A DNA stretch of 51,839 bases from Penium margaritaceum. Lineage: Eukaryota > Streptophyta > Zygnematophyceae > Desmidiales > Peniaceae. The translations under genes and the position numbers were made by a program. The notes beneath the pieces are model-generated. The model saw nothing but the letters and a program-made list of their open reading frames with translations, was not told where the DNA came from and did no database searches. The stretch is taken from positions 167,366 through 219,204 of the forward strand of contig SZWC01000831.1 of the NCBI GenBank assembly GCA_023375785.1. Reading direction: 5' to 3'. Positions within the stretch are counted from its first letter, which is position 1; each line of letters opens with the position of its first letter. Shown here piece by piece: positions 40,146 through 51,208 of this stretch.

Positions 40146-40780
40146 TGGTGTGTGGCAAAATTCCCGTCACAATAGCTGGAGTACACAGCCAGAGCAACAT
40201 TCCTGCGGTTGTCGTCCAACATCGGGACTTCTCCACCATCTTGGATGAAACACGGCAAACACTCGTATAGGCACATGTGCCAGTGAAACGACCAGCTGTC
40301 CGACATCGTAGCGACGATGTTTTTGCCACTGGCAACAAAGTTCTTCTCAGTTCGGCCAACATCAAACTCCACAGAGCCGACTATTTGAAGCTCAAACCTT
40401 GATGGTTGGGCCTGTTTCAGATCGAGTGCATGGAAACCCCCGTGGTTGCACGACTCAAACTCCTCAACACTATGCAAGTTTTCTTAGTGTTCCATTCCAA
40501 TTGACTCAAGCACTACCAAGACCCCGGAGAAAACATCCCCGGCATGGATGTACCTCTCCCTCCTCCTATACACGTGGACGAGGACACAGAATACGTCATC
40601 GAGGACATCCTTGGCCATCGACGACGTGGCAAAACGACCGAATATCTTGTCAAATGGCACAACTATGACACCGCGCATAGCAGTTGGGAGCCCTACAACA
40701 TCCTCTATAACGTCGATCATCTGATCGATTGTGACTACCGACATCACCTGGTTACATCTATACGCGCGCCGGGATGTCAC
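40146..40780 (+). pseudogene. Element E: integrase C-terminal domain and chromodomain
   Basis: DDVFATGNKVLLSSANIKLH (about 40313-40375; gypsy GDxVLLSTxNL), then frame changes, then LKHYQDPGENIPGMDVPLPP (40505-40564) and the chromodomain EYVIEDILGHRRRGKTTEYL, VKWHNYDTAHSSWEPYNIL (40589-40713), which is intact and open from 40544 to a stop at 40784. The aromatic cage positions (Y, W, Y) are present. It would direct insertion through chromatin contact, by analogy with other chromoviruses. Confidence 0.8.
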
Positions 40781-40784
40781 GGCT

Positions 40785-40800
40785 AAAAGGGGAGGGGGAG
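40785..40800 (+). other. Polypurine tract of element E
   Basis: aaaaggggagggggag lies directly before the LTR. It is the usual plus-strand DNA primer of LTR retroelements. Confidence 0.75.
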
Positions 40801-41348
40801 TTTTACGTACCGGACGTACACGAGTCCCTAATCTTCCCGAGTGGGCAATTTTTTCATTACACAAATAGCCCACCACACGTCGAGACCTCAATTTTTGCCC
40901 CGGTGGTCGAGGGAAATCGGGCCAATTGTCCTCGCCCTCCTGCAAACCTTCTCGCACTTTCTAACAACTTTGACCACTTTCGAGATTTATCGAAAGAAGT
41001 GTTAAGAGCTTTCGGTCGACTTCTCGATGCATCAAGAAGTATCAAGATTTATAAAGATGGATCTCGCATCTTCGCCGTCGATCTTTGGTTCCCCCCCGAT
41101 TCCTCGGCGGAGCTTCTCGATCCAACCACTCACGACGTGACTCCACACGTGCCTCTCGACGATCAACCTAAGGACCCCGACTACGTCCTCATTTGTAACT
41201 CGACACTTGTATGTGTGTGTTCGATCATTTCGACACTTGTCATTGAAATAAAATTACCGCTAAGTGTAAATTTCTCAAGTGTCTCAAATTCTCAACCGTG
41301 TTCTACCTCACAGCTTCTACCTGTTCACCATCTACGCTCGGTTCGGTA
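40801..41348 (+). repeat. 3' LTR of element E
   Basis: Begins ttttacgtaccggacgtaca (other copies TGTTACAT) and ends near ggttcggta, about 548 bp. It is the clearest reference copy for the LTR family present in F, G and H. It contains a gaaataaaat stretch at 41244-41253 that could serve as a polyadenylation-type signal. Confidence 0.75.
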
Positions 41349-41829
41349 TAAGACTGGAAACGGCCGTTCATAGCTCGGAAATTGGAGATGGCGCTGATGT
41401 ACTTCGATTTGTGGATACAACAGTACCACCGAGATTTTTGTGGATGGATGGTTTATCCCCCTGCCGACATTTTGCCCGGATCGGCGGCTGAAACGAACTC
41501 CTCGATGTCACTCAAATCTGCCCTCTTGGTCCCCTTCAGCCAGTAGTTTCTTTTTTCTTGGTGGCTTAGACAGCCATGTAGGTGAGGGAACCTATGTTGC
41601 ACCCTTGGAGTCTGAAAAGACCGCTCTAGTGAAAGCTTTCAGTTGAAAGACTGTGCCTTATGTGACAAGTAACACCAGTGTAGGTACCCACCTAGGACGC
41701 TTGTCCTCCGTGGATGATGTGGGAGTCTCAACCACTAACCCTCACCCCTAAGGGTACCTTCACCACGGGTCGTAACCCTGTGGCCTGGAGGATCGAAGCT
41801 AGTTTTTACACTAGGCTTTGAAGTACCCG
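41349..41829. other. Unassigned stretch between E and the LINE
   Basis: Contains several cacc/gggtacc-type hairpins around 41680-41770 but no recognisable gene. The LINE 3' untranslated end may reach into it. Confidence 0.4.
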
Positions 41830-42103
41830 TCCCCCCCAGATGGTAGTTTTGTTGAGCCAGATGTTTTTCAGCGATGGGTGTACAGCGAGGTAATGGGGTT
41901 GTCATTTTCTGTCAATGTTACACGTTTGTGACAGGCAGGTGAGTTGGTGTATTATGATGTCTATTGCTTTGTGGTCTCGTCTTTGGTGTAGTCGTAGGAT
42001 ATGGAGACTTGTTTACTCTTCAAAGAGTTTCATGATTGTTCTTGCTAGTAAGGTTGTAGGGTTTCTCAGTGCTTTCTTGGTAGCGAGAGAGATTTGGCAA
42101 GTG

Positions 42104-42316
42104 TAAGTCCATGTTTCACGTAAATTTATTGCTTGTAGTGTTTGCCGCCATTGGAAGAGCGGATGGTGGTCGTGGAAAAAAAATCTTAGTGTGCAAGGGG
42201 TGTCCGCAAATTAAATGAAAGCTTTGTTGTAGTTTGACCAATATGTGCCAAAAATTTTGGCACTGTTCGAAGGCGTGTAGACTGGTTTCTTCAAGAGTGT
42301 TACACAGAGGGTACAT
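42104..42316 (-). pseudogene. LINE: C-terminal zinc-binding domain (zf-RVT type)
   Basis: The minus strand starts MYPLCNTLEETSLHAFEQCQ (42316 to about 42257). It matches the plant LINE zf-RVT motif C-x2-C-....E-x2-H-x(3-7)-C: the first Cys is Tyr here, while LC, EETSLHAFEQC are kept. Confidence 0.7.
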
Positions 42317-43085
42317 TACTTCAAAGGTGGTGGGAAAAACCGGAGTCGAAGACGTACTTGTATGCTTCTCAGAAGGATTTTTTTGTGGTGTCTTTTTGTT
42401 TTGGTGTTAGTGTTGAAGCATTGAGGATGGTTTTTAGTGTGGTTTTTGGGAAAATTGGAGTCTCTTCTTCATTCCACTTGTATGGATAGGTGACTGTTTT
42501 GATGTGCTGTTTAATGAGAGTGTCGTAGATCTCGTTCAGTTTTGGTTTTCTTGTAAAGGAAAGTCTCCAAGATGGAATGGTGGTGTTGTTGCAACATCCA
42601 ATATAAGGTGCTGTCTATCGTGTGTACCGGTGTCCAGATGCTCAGGTCATGGACAGGCATGTCAGGGAGGGAGGTCGGTACAATCTCTAAGGTAGGACTG
42701 ACTGCGAATGCTATGGCGAGGTAACCGTCAGTTTGTGGTACCAATTTGCAGATAAGTTCCGGTAGTGCGTTAGTGTAGGATGTTATGCACCGGAACATGT
42801 GTCTTTCTCACTGGTCTTCTTTTTTGTGGTGTATTATGTCAAGCCATGTGGTCGGGATTTGGTTGAGAACCCTTTTGATGACATTCTATTCTCAAATGGT
42901 GCTACCGCATTTGGCAAGGGCTAATTTGCTTAAGTCCTCGTTGTTGTATAGTTTGTGGAAGAGGTGTTTTAGTTGTACCTCTTTTGCAAGCAAGTAATGC
43001 TCCCTTTTATCGAGGTCGAATGGTTTTCCATTTGGTTTGAGTATGAAACGGTTGAATGCCATGTATTCCTTGAGTAGTTCTTGTC

Positions 43086-44698
43086 TTAGGAGTGTTGGGG
43101 GGGGGGGGTGATATCTGTTTTTTTTTTTTCAGGAAATGTTTGAAAATGTTTGTCCATTTGGGGAATAAGTGATGTTTGAAATTTATAATATCGGGGTGAG
43201 ACAGGAAAAAGTGACCTTTCTTGAAAAAGCAGTGTGAGTTGCCTGCAACCCATTTCCATGTATGATGGGCGCATGATAGGTAATCATACGCACGTAGGGC
43301 GCTTTTTGCTTACACGAGTACTGTGGGCCATTCAACTCCCAGGCCACCATTGTTAGGGTGATTGATTGCTACGTTTTTGTTAATGAAGTGCAGTTTGCCA
43401 TCTTGTTTTGATGTGGAGAGGAAGTTTAAAATGATATTCTGAATTTACACGAGTGTGGCAGGTGACGGAGGTGCGATACCCGAATGGTAAACAAATCTTG
43501 GAATGAGGTATGTTCGGATGATAACCAGTTTTGTGGGAAGGCAAAAATGGAAACCCCACCAGCAAATAGCACCTTCCTTTATCTTTTGAGTAATGGTGTT
43601 CCACATTGAGCTGTTGTATATCATGATCTAGGTTAATGCCTAGAATCCCCTGTGGGTCAATTAATTATGTGTATACACTTGGGGATGGTGTAGATGTGTG
43701 TGGTCCATCTGGGACAGGTATTGTTTTTCTGGCGTTTGCCTTTAGACCAATAAGATTTTTGCTGATATCTAGGATGTATTCAGCTTTGTCCAGATTAGAG
43801 TGGTCTTTAGTCATGACGGTGGTGTCATCTGCGAATGCGCCAAAGGTTGGACAGTTTTCAAAGTCTGGGATTGGTTTGTCAATGCATTTTGCACAGTATT
43901 GGTTAAGCGGTTCCATGGCTATGATGAAAAGTAGTGGAGCGATGGGACAACCTTGTCGGACACCTGTTTCTATTCGAATTTGGGGTGAAAGGTGTCCATT
44001 GAGAAGGAAGCTCATTCTAGTATGATGTAGTGTGGCTTGAATCTAGCGTGTGTTTATTGCTGGAAAGCCCATGACGTTCATGGTTGTGTAGAGATGGGGT
44101 CAAAGGAGCGTGTCATAAGCCGTTTCAAAGTTGGCAAGCAGGAAAGTGAGGTTGGATTTCGTTGCGTTGGACCAATGTTGAAGATCCAGGATGGTAGATA
44201 GTGTGTGTTTGATATTCCTTCCGTGGAAGAAACCAGTTTGATTGGAATTGATGACATAGGGGAGTATTAGCGAGAGTCGGTTAGCTAGGGTTTTTGCTTT
44301 ATATTGTAGTCTGCGTTTAGGAGTGATAGAGGTCTATAGTGTTGAATATCTGTGGGATCTCCCTTTTTGAAAAGTAGACATGTCACGGAGTCTGTGAAGT
44401 AAATGTTTTTTTCCGGATTGTCCACGAAAGCTTGGAAGGCACTTACAAGATTTTCAGAGACATTTGCTGGGTTTGCCTGGTAAATTTCCGCTGGGATGCC
44501 ACCTGGACCTGGTGCTTTATCTTTTGCCATCCGTGAGATGCTGATTTGGATTTCTTCAATGTTGAGAGGTTCAGCCAAATCGGCAAGAAGGTGTTCTTGG
44601 TTTTTTTTTAAGGGGTGGCATAAAAGGGGGCTCCATCGGCGGCGCGGGTTGCTTAAAAAGGGTTTGATAGAAGTGCATAATGATGGAGGCGATGCCAT
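43086..44698 (-). pseudogene. LINE: reverse transcriptase
   Basis: Minus strand: RMAKDKAPGPGGIPAEIYQA (about 44540-44480; LINE KAPGPDGxxxEFYK), VTCLLFKKGDPTDIQHYRPL (about 44388-44330), SLLNADY, then after a shift NQTGFFHGRNIKHTL (near 44245) and VRQGCPIAPLLFIIAMEPLN (about 43955-43896). The catalytic box FADDTTVM (about 43835-43812) keeps both Asp. Sequence continues to about 43100 with C-terminal thumb-like frames. A stop at about 44285 and shifts break it. The RT copies LINE RNA at nicked target DNA. Confidence 0.85.
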
Positions 44699-44983
44699 TC
44701 GGGACGGTTGTGACAGACCCTGTGGAATCTTTTAGCACTGATGTTGTTGTTCCTTTTTTCTTAGCTCGGATATGACTAAAGAAAAGGCCGACTCTTGTTC
44801 TAGTCCGTCAATGTATTTCAGTTGGGCCACGTGGTGCGCGTGTTTGCGTTCTGGAAGTACATACTTACTGAGTTGGTTCTCGTGTTTTTCAAGTGTGGGC
44901 TGGATGAGGTGGTCGGGTGGGGAGAGGCATTCCTTTTGGTTTAGGATTTGTATCTTGTTGCTTAATTCACGAATGGTTTTAAG

Positions 44984-45860
44984 TCACCGCTTGTGCTCCT
45001 CAACACTGTATGATTTGAAAGCTCTTCGGACAGCTTTTACAAAGTTGGACCATATATTATGTTTGAGGGTTTGTAAGATTTTTGTTCCGTGGGGCTTTTC
45101 TAATAGGGATGTGTTTAACTTTGAGAGGCCTTTGCCCTTTATATTTGGGATACCAAACCATAGGTTGACTATTGGGGCTGCTAAATGCTCAATGAGCTGT
45201 GGGATGAGGGCCGTGTGATTAAAGCTGTGGACCTGATGGGTTAGGTTGTTGGAGTGGTATATGTGGTTAACGCGTGATGATGACTTGTGGGCTGATGAGT
45301 GGCAAGTGTAAAAGGTTTGCATGAGGTGAAGGGTTTGGAAACTGTCTTGGAGGTTGTGATCAATATGGAGGTTATTTAAGATTAAGCTATCTGTGGAGAG
45401 TTCTTGTGGGTTGCGATCCAATCGGTCATAGGTGGTGTTGAAATCACCTACAAGGAGGTATGTTTTATGTTCTGTTAGAAAGGAGTCTGGAGATTTCCAA
45501 AAATTCTTTCGTTGTTTTAGTTTTGGAGGAGCACATATGGCTGTTATTGTGATTGCTTGGCCTTGTATCATAAATGTTTCTTGTAGAATTCTGTCATGAT
45601 TTGTGACTACTGGTCTGGTATGGGAGATTTCTGGATTTTCTGTGTAAACGAGCCAGACACCTCTGGTTTGGGTTGATTATGAAAGGTTAAATTTGATCTT
45701 CTTGTTTTGAGTGCGTTGAAGTTTGGTTCATTTCTTCGTCATGTCAAGATGTGTTTCTATGAGAGCGCAAATTGCAGGAATGTTGGTTGCTTGGTAACTT
45801 CTTAAGAAGGGCATTTCAGTTGTTTTTTACAATGACCGTTAATGTTGAGGCATGAAATAG
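44984..45860 (-). pseudogene. LINE: AP endonuclease-like domain
   Basis: Minus strand from about 45850: LNINGHCKKQ (first Asn motif), ICALIETHLD (catalytic Glu motif), GVWLVYTENPEISHT, then in the open frame from 45571 ITITAICAPP, LLVGDFNTTYDRLDR (GDFN motif, about 45457-45413), and SSRVNHIYHSNNL (S-R-I-D-H/Y motif with Asp changed to Asn). The last motif (SDH) reads SFNHTALI. Two catalytic positions are changed, so it is probably inactive. This domain nicks target DNA in active LINEs. Confidence 0.8.
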
Positions 45861-46099
45861 AAAGTTGGGTAGTTTTTTGTGTTGGGGATGCTTTGCTCTT
45901 TTTGTTTGACTTTTCCTGTGTGCTCGGTTTCGAAGGTTTCCTTTCTGACACAGTGTTGTTTTATGGTTCATTTCTAGGCTTTTTGTCCGATGAGCGGTAT
46001 GCTAGTCCGTTGCTCGATTTTTGTTTGATGGGGCGTTGATTGGTGGTGTCGTGCGTGTCAGTGGACGATGAGATGGGGACATCGGGAGCATTTGGGGTT

Positions 46100-47010
46100 A
46101 TATGTGTTAACTATTTTAGAGCTAGAGATGTTTCTAAACCGACTTCCTTGTTCATGGGTTTGGTTTTGCCATTCGAGGGAGAAAAAAGAGCTGGCCGGTG
46201 TATCACGAGTGATCCGCGCGAAAGGATGTTGTGGAGCAGGGTGTGGAGGTTTGTATTAGGTGTTTGTGTTGTACGGTTGGCACGTAGAGCGGTGTTCGGC
46301 TCTTCTGTGTGGTGTGGGTTGCACGGAATGTTATTGTGTTCGAAGGTCAAAAGAGGTATGCTTGTAGCTTTTAGGGATTGTTGCGTTTGGTTTCCACGGT
46401 TAAAGTGCGGTGCAGGATTGGGCGTGTGTATTAGTACGGGGCTGGGTTCAAGTGGACTTGTAGCTTTGCCAAGTATGTGCTTTGGCCAGCAGCTTCTATG
46501 AGCTAACGCCAGATTGACGGTCCGGTCAACTGTGGTCAGTTGGTGATGTGTAATCAAACATTTGGGTCGTACATTGCCTGTCGTTCTTCAAATGCTGGGT
46601 GTGTGGTGGTGTGAGGTTTACGCTGACGACGATAAGTACTACCAGGCCAAGAAGTAGAGGTCCTTGTAATTGGGGGTTTGACTAGTTCGTAGTTGAGGTT
46701 GTGTAAAGCAAAAGGGTGAGCATTTGCAAATTGGATGGGTTATAGAACTCTGTGGTTTGGTGGTGGTTGTTGCTAGGTGTGTCACTGGCACCCAAATCGG
46801 GGTTACTTGGATGGGGAAAGTGTTGATGATCTAAGTGTGATTCCTTTCCCATTGTATTTCTCTTGAGGTTGCTAAAGAGATGAGGTTTTTGCAAAGTTCT
46901 ATTGTGTGGAGGCAAGGGAATAGGTAGTTTTCTTATTTCATGAAGTTTCATTCTGGGTCGCTTATGTTTTGTCATGGGGGAGAAAAGTAGAGGGAAATGG
47001 ATGTGCATTT
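46100..47010 (-). pseudogene. LINE: ORF1-like region
   Basis: Two minus-strand frames (47008-46682 and 46557-46111) are rich in Pro, Asn, His, Thr and Lys, with no zinc knuckle or RRM that I can see. Position 5' of the endonuclease makes ORF1 the natural reading, but content alone does not prove it. Confidence 0.45.
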
Positions 47011-49049
47011 AGATTGGTTGTAGCAAGGTTTTTGAGGAGAAAGTTTCAGCATTGTGTGTCTTCAATCTATGATGTGTGCGATGGGAGGTTGAGTGGCTTG
47101 ATTGGAAAGTATTTTTTGTGAACCGATGAGGAAGCATTGAGGTATTGTTTAGCCTCAGAGGGATGAACGGGAGGTGCCATATGATGTAGAACGGGTCATA
47201 GTGTGGTTTTTCATGTAAATACTGTGATTTCTAACTGCGTCGTGTTGGGAGTTTACTTGGGCAAGTGGTTAAGCGGATGAAGTTACGACTTACAACGTCC
47301 AGGTTGGCCTTGTGCGGCTGTTTTTATGTTGTTATTATTGATTATTATGATTCGAGGGGGTTGTTGGGAAGCTGAGGTTGGTTCGTGAGGTTTGGGTTTG
47401 TTTGTTTTGTGGGGAGATGGCAATACAGTTGGACATCTTGTAGTAAGGCTTTGGGGATAGGATAAATTGATCAGACAATCCTACTTTCGGCTCCGTCCTT
47501 ATGCGAGGTGATGGGTCGCTAGAAGATCACTAGCAGTCGAGCCTATATGATTCCTTTCCAATCGGAACCTCAAACCTGGTTAAGTTGGTTGAAGTTATAA
47601 GCCGGCCTGAACGGCTGGACGGTCATTTTGATGCTCGACAATTCTTACCGTGCACGTTTTCGTTCTTTTGCAGTTGTTCGTTTATGGTTTAGTGTCGCCG
47701 CTCGAATTAAGACTTTGACCCTGAAGGTTCTATTTTATGCTGAGCTTTTAAGGTCATGAGGCGGATTGAACGTGCTTGGAAGATAATCCAAATGGATATT
47801 TATCGCGACGCCTTACTTTTTTCGGACCGCGTTGTAACTCGATAATGCTGGTCGCGTTCTTCGCCAGGTGTCAGACACCAGGAAAAAGTATTTGGAACGG
47901 TTGTACGGTTTTACGTTCTTGCCATTTGCCTGCGACTCAGCGGATTTTCGCCTGATGCTGGCAAATGAGAAATTCAGATTCCCGCCTGCTGATGCATGAA
48001 ACTCTCGGCAACGTTTTTGCTCATGTACCATGGCGCGAAAGGTAATTGGGCTAAACGGTCAGCCAATAATCACTAAACACACAATTGCGTGAGAGAATTC
48101 TACTTTCGTATTTTACAAATGTGCATTGCACGGGTTTGACAGAGATATTCGCATCAAGTAAGGGGAATATTGCACAATATGGCGTATGACATACACGACC
48201 AGAAGCGCACTTAGTGCATGGCGGGAAACGCGCATAACCGACATGGAATTAAGTAGTACCCCTCCACCGATTGTCGAAAAAGTTGATGGACGGCCGGCGT
48301 CGCGCAGAGGATCTAAGAGAATCTTACTGACATACGCATTTCGGTAGCGGTCAGACCGGATGACAAGAACGCGAACTACGTTAGACGTTTGACGAATTTC
48401 ACGTGGAACGCAACTTCATCAATAACTGATCTCAACGCTAGGGGATCGTGTCATTGAAACTGTGTCGGCTAAGGCGTCGCGCAAAGCCGCCCTAATGCAA
48501 AACATTTTTGGTTGCAGAAAAAAAATTGCCTCATGAAAGCGCGCCGTTATGGCGGCCTACGTCAGGTCGGAGCTTGGTGCTGACACGATTTACCGGCGGA
48601 TCAATCTTATGGTCATCGCGGACGGTCACATATTTAGAGGCCGTCCAGATTGATCTGATGGCCGCGACGGGGGGAAATAAAAACATGGGAGAAAACAGGT
48701 TCGAAGAATCGGACGCTTGCCTTAACCTGGATCGAGGCCACCGCGTCCACATTGGTGGTGGTGACTTGATGGGTCCGGTCACTTGTCCGCCCGCGCCAAG
48801 AGAGAGCCGTTGCACATTTCCAACCTCTGCGACTGTCAGCGAACCTTTGCGAACGTAGCAAAAAAGTGCGAGATTAAAATCTGAGCGGCTCAGTGATTGC
48901 CTGTCCGCGGTCTTCCGGAGGGGGCCCCTCCCAAGCCCATCCGACTTCGGGGCTGATGGGCGTTGATGGCTTGTCTCTCAACAGACAGCGCGCCCGGCCT
49001 TACCTCGCCCCGCCGGGCCCCGGAGGGCCCTCGGGGTGGTCTCACACCG
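47011..49049. other. Unassigned region, no recognised gene
   Basis: No retroelement motif was found. The longest frame is 48508-48858 (+, 116 residues), without any known domain. Base composition shifts from AT-rich to GC-rich around 48900, and the region 48900-49150 is GC-rich with cgccccgccgggccc-type stretches. Confidence 0.4.
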
Positions 49050-49463
49050 TAGCAACTCAACCCCCCCTGCCACGTCAGGGGGGCGACGCGAGCTCAACTC
49101 CAGCTCAAGTCGTCGCTGACCGCGAAGAGGCCCGCGAACCTTTGGCGAGGCGATCTGGAGTTGCTAGGGGTTGCTACAGCCTTGGAGCTGTAGCAACACG
49201 ACAGCAACTCCCGAGTCGCTCCGCCCTGCTACCGTCGTCGCTCACATAGCGAGGTGACCAGACGGACATTCGTGCATGCCGGACTCGCGAAAACGGAGGA
49301 AAAAGTGCTGTCGCGCACAGAAACGCCAACCATCGCCAACTCTCGCTTGGTGCAGTTGCTAGGCCGTCCGATGTGAGGGCACCTAGCTAGCAATACCTTC
49401 ACTGTCCGCCATGTGGAAGTTGTAGACGTGGCGAACACGTGCGGCTACGTGGCGGAGTTGCTA
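49050..49463. repeat. Cluster of AGTTGCTA / TAGCAACT words with one hairpin
   Basis: The octamer or its complement, or seven of its eight bases, occurs at 49050-49057, 49159-49166, 49170-49176, 49191-49197, 49202-49209 (cagcaact), 49354-49361 and 49456-49463. Two of them form a perfect hairpin: arms gttgctacagc (49170-49180) and gctgtagcaac (49187-49197), loop cttgga. The cluster could be protein-binding sites or remnants of a short repeat; which one is not shown. Confidence 0.5.
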
Positions 49464-49872
49464 CGAACCGGTGTGAGACCACCCTCGAGGCCATCAAGGT
49501 CCGTGAAGGCCTTTTTACCACTGAAAATTTATTTCCTACAGTCGCGACCATCGGATTAGTCTGGACGTACCCTTATTAGGTAGCTTCTGAAAGTAGGCGC
49601 TCGCCGTACCCCAATGTCTACATCGTCGCTTTGCATGGTGTCGACTGATCAGGTCATCGCCTCGGACAAGTTTGCCCTTGGGGATAATGTTGTGAACTCA
49701 GGTGTGATCCGATGTTGGTTGGCACAGTTATGGGCTAGGAGAGACGGAAAAGAACCGTACGTAAGCCTCATGACATACAGAAAAGAGCATGTTTCGTTTT
49801 TAGCCTCGCCCAACCCCTTCAGCCAGCTGTGCCTGCCGCTGCTGCCGCTTCTTTCTAACTACTAGGGAAGCC

Positions 49873-50940
49873 ATGAGCATCGTTGCAGTCCTGGCCAGAG
49901 CAGTCGCCGCAGGCAGCTTCACTCCTGCAACTGCGGCCGCTGCGTTCAGCAGCTGCACCAGGGGCACTGGCGGAGCATCAGCCGCGGGGTCATTGCCGCC
50001 ACTGTCGTCACCGGCGTGCACCCGGCAGACCTGCGGTAGGGTCCTAGGCCGCGAGCGACCCTGCCTGCCGTCCGGCAAGGCTTTCCCTCTCCCGCCCAGC
50101 CTTGCTTGTGGGAGGAGTGGGCAGGGGAGGAGCCGCTGGTGGGGCGGGCGGAGGGGAGATGCCCGCGCGCACGGCGAGGGCTCCTTTAGCCTCAGCCGCA
50201 GCAGATGCGTTGCTGGTAAAGGCAGGGTCGAGGGAGGGGAGGCGTGGTCCTCGGCGGTGGCATGCAGTGCCCGTGCAGTGTTCAGGACGTGTCAGGAGAC
50301 TCAGGTTGCCGTGGCTGGGAGAAGTTGCGGCAGTGGCATCAGTAGCAGCAGCAGCAGCAGGGGCAAGAGAAGCAGCGCTGGGCAGCAGGATGAGGAGGGG
50401 GGGGAGGACGACGAAGAGGAGTTGGAAAGTCTGCGTCGGCTGGCGTTCGCGCATGCTGATACGGTACGGGAGGAAGAGCCGATGGTCGGAGTTGGTGGCG
50501 ACGGCAGCAACAAGTCGCCAAAGCGTTGGAGGGGAGTGTGCAAGCTGCAGGCCAGAGCCAGCGACGAGGCCGGCGAAGGCAGGTGCGAGGACACCTGCAT
50601 GTCCCTGGGCCAAACTCTCACGCGTGCCCAGGCATGCACACGGCTAGAGCTGACGTCGTCGTCGTCAATTCTGCGAGGTTATCGTTATGCGGACAGCTGC
50701 TGCCTCTTCAGTGTATGTTCTTTTGTTTTGGCTCACCCCTCTCTGCTTCTGCTACCCCATGCCATGCCATGGATGGACTGCTGTGCGGGCTGTTCAAACC
50801 TGCCAGCCAACCATCTGCTTCCACGCCACACATATGGTCAGAAGTTTTGGGCTGTGTGCCCCCCCCCTCCCCCCCACACCGGGATGGCGCCGTCCTCTTC
50901 TCTGTTGTGTGCAGGGGGCTGTATGCAAGCTGCAACGTGA
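49873..50940 (+). CDS. Candidate host exon, GC-rich, unknown function
   Basis: A 355-residue open frame from the ATG at 49873. The N-terminus (MSIVAVLARAVAAGSFTPAT) is Ala/Ser-rich with few acidic residues, like an organelle-targeting peptide. The middle has an acidic stretch, DEEGGEDDEEELESLRRLAF (about 50388-50447), then SLRRLAFAHADTVREEEP, which reads as ordinary soluble protein. The last ~100 residues are Cys/Pro-rich and probably read through an intron; gt splice-donor-like sites occur near 50680-50710. No known domain. The GC-rich composition also opens frames in the two other forward phases and on the minus strand (50613-50044), so coding status is uncertain. Confidence 0.35.
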   Translation: MSIVAVLARAVAAGSFTPATAAAAFSSCTRGTGGASAAGSLPPLSSPACTRQTCGRVLGRERPCLPSGKAFPLPPSLACGRSGQGRSRWWGGRRGDARAHGEGSFSLSRSRCVAGKGRVEGGEAWSSAVACSARAVFRTCQETQVAVAGRSCGSGISSSSSSRGKRSSAGQQDEEGGEDDEEELESLRRLAFAHADTVREEEPMVGVGGDGSNKSPKRWRGVCKLQARASDEAGEGRCEDTCMSLGQTLTRAQACTRLELTSSSSILRGYRYADSCCLFSVCSFVLAHPSLLLLPHAMPWMDCCAGCSNLPANHLLPRHTYGQKFWAVCPPPPPHTGMAPSSSLLCAGGCMQAAT

Positions 50941-51208
50941 GCAAGAGTGAGCTTCTTCTCACGGTGCACAGGAGCAGGGTAGGTCTGCTGCTGCTGCTGC
51001 CGCCGCTGCAATGCGCTGGACACAACTCACTGCTCCCTCCGCCTGGCTCACACCCTGTCCTGCCCCGCCTTACCCCACTACACTTCGCCATGCCGCACCC
51101 CCTCCCGCCCTGCGCAACCCCATTATGCACCGCACACCCCTGCCCCACCGTGGCTTGCCTCGCTCGGCCCCACCTGCCCCGCCCTGCCCTGCCTTGTTGA
51201 CTCGATAG

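Larger units (their letters stand above)
36900..41348 (+). mobile_element. Element E, Ty3/gypsy chromovirus, 5'-truncated
   Basis: Plus-strand chain of gag remnant, protease, RT, RNase H, integrase with C-terminal chromodomain, polypurine tract and 3' LTR. The best preserved gypsy copy in the window: a 251-residue open frame covers RT. No 5' LTR was found, and the left edge abuts element H in the opposite orientation. It shares LTR and chromodomain sequence with F, G and H. Confidence 0.85.
41830..47010 (-). mobile_element. LINE (non-LTR retrotransposon, APE endonuclease type)
   Basis: Minus-strand order: ORF1-like Pro/Asn/His-rich frames (47008-46111), AP endonuclease-like domain (about 45850-44984), RT (about 44700-43100), and a C-terminal CCHC-type zinc-binding motif (about 42316-42100). 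This is the layout of plant L1-like LINEs. No poly-A (poly-T on the plus strand) was seen at the left end. Frames are broken, but long stretches (195, 137 and 116 residues) stay open. Confidence 0.8.

Noticed and set aside
47262-47325. Possible tRNA gene or SINE head (A-box-like tggttaagcgg)
   Set aside because: No B box (ggttcgaatcc-like) at the right distance and no acceptor-stem pairing.
50044-50613. 189-residue minus-strand frame
   Set aside because: Antisense to the candidate exon. Its Leu/Ala/Ser runs come from the acidic and Ser codons of the plus strand, and it is less protein-like than the plus frame.
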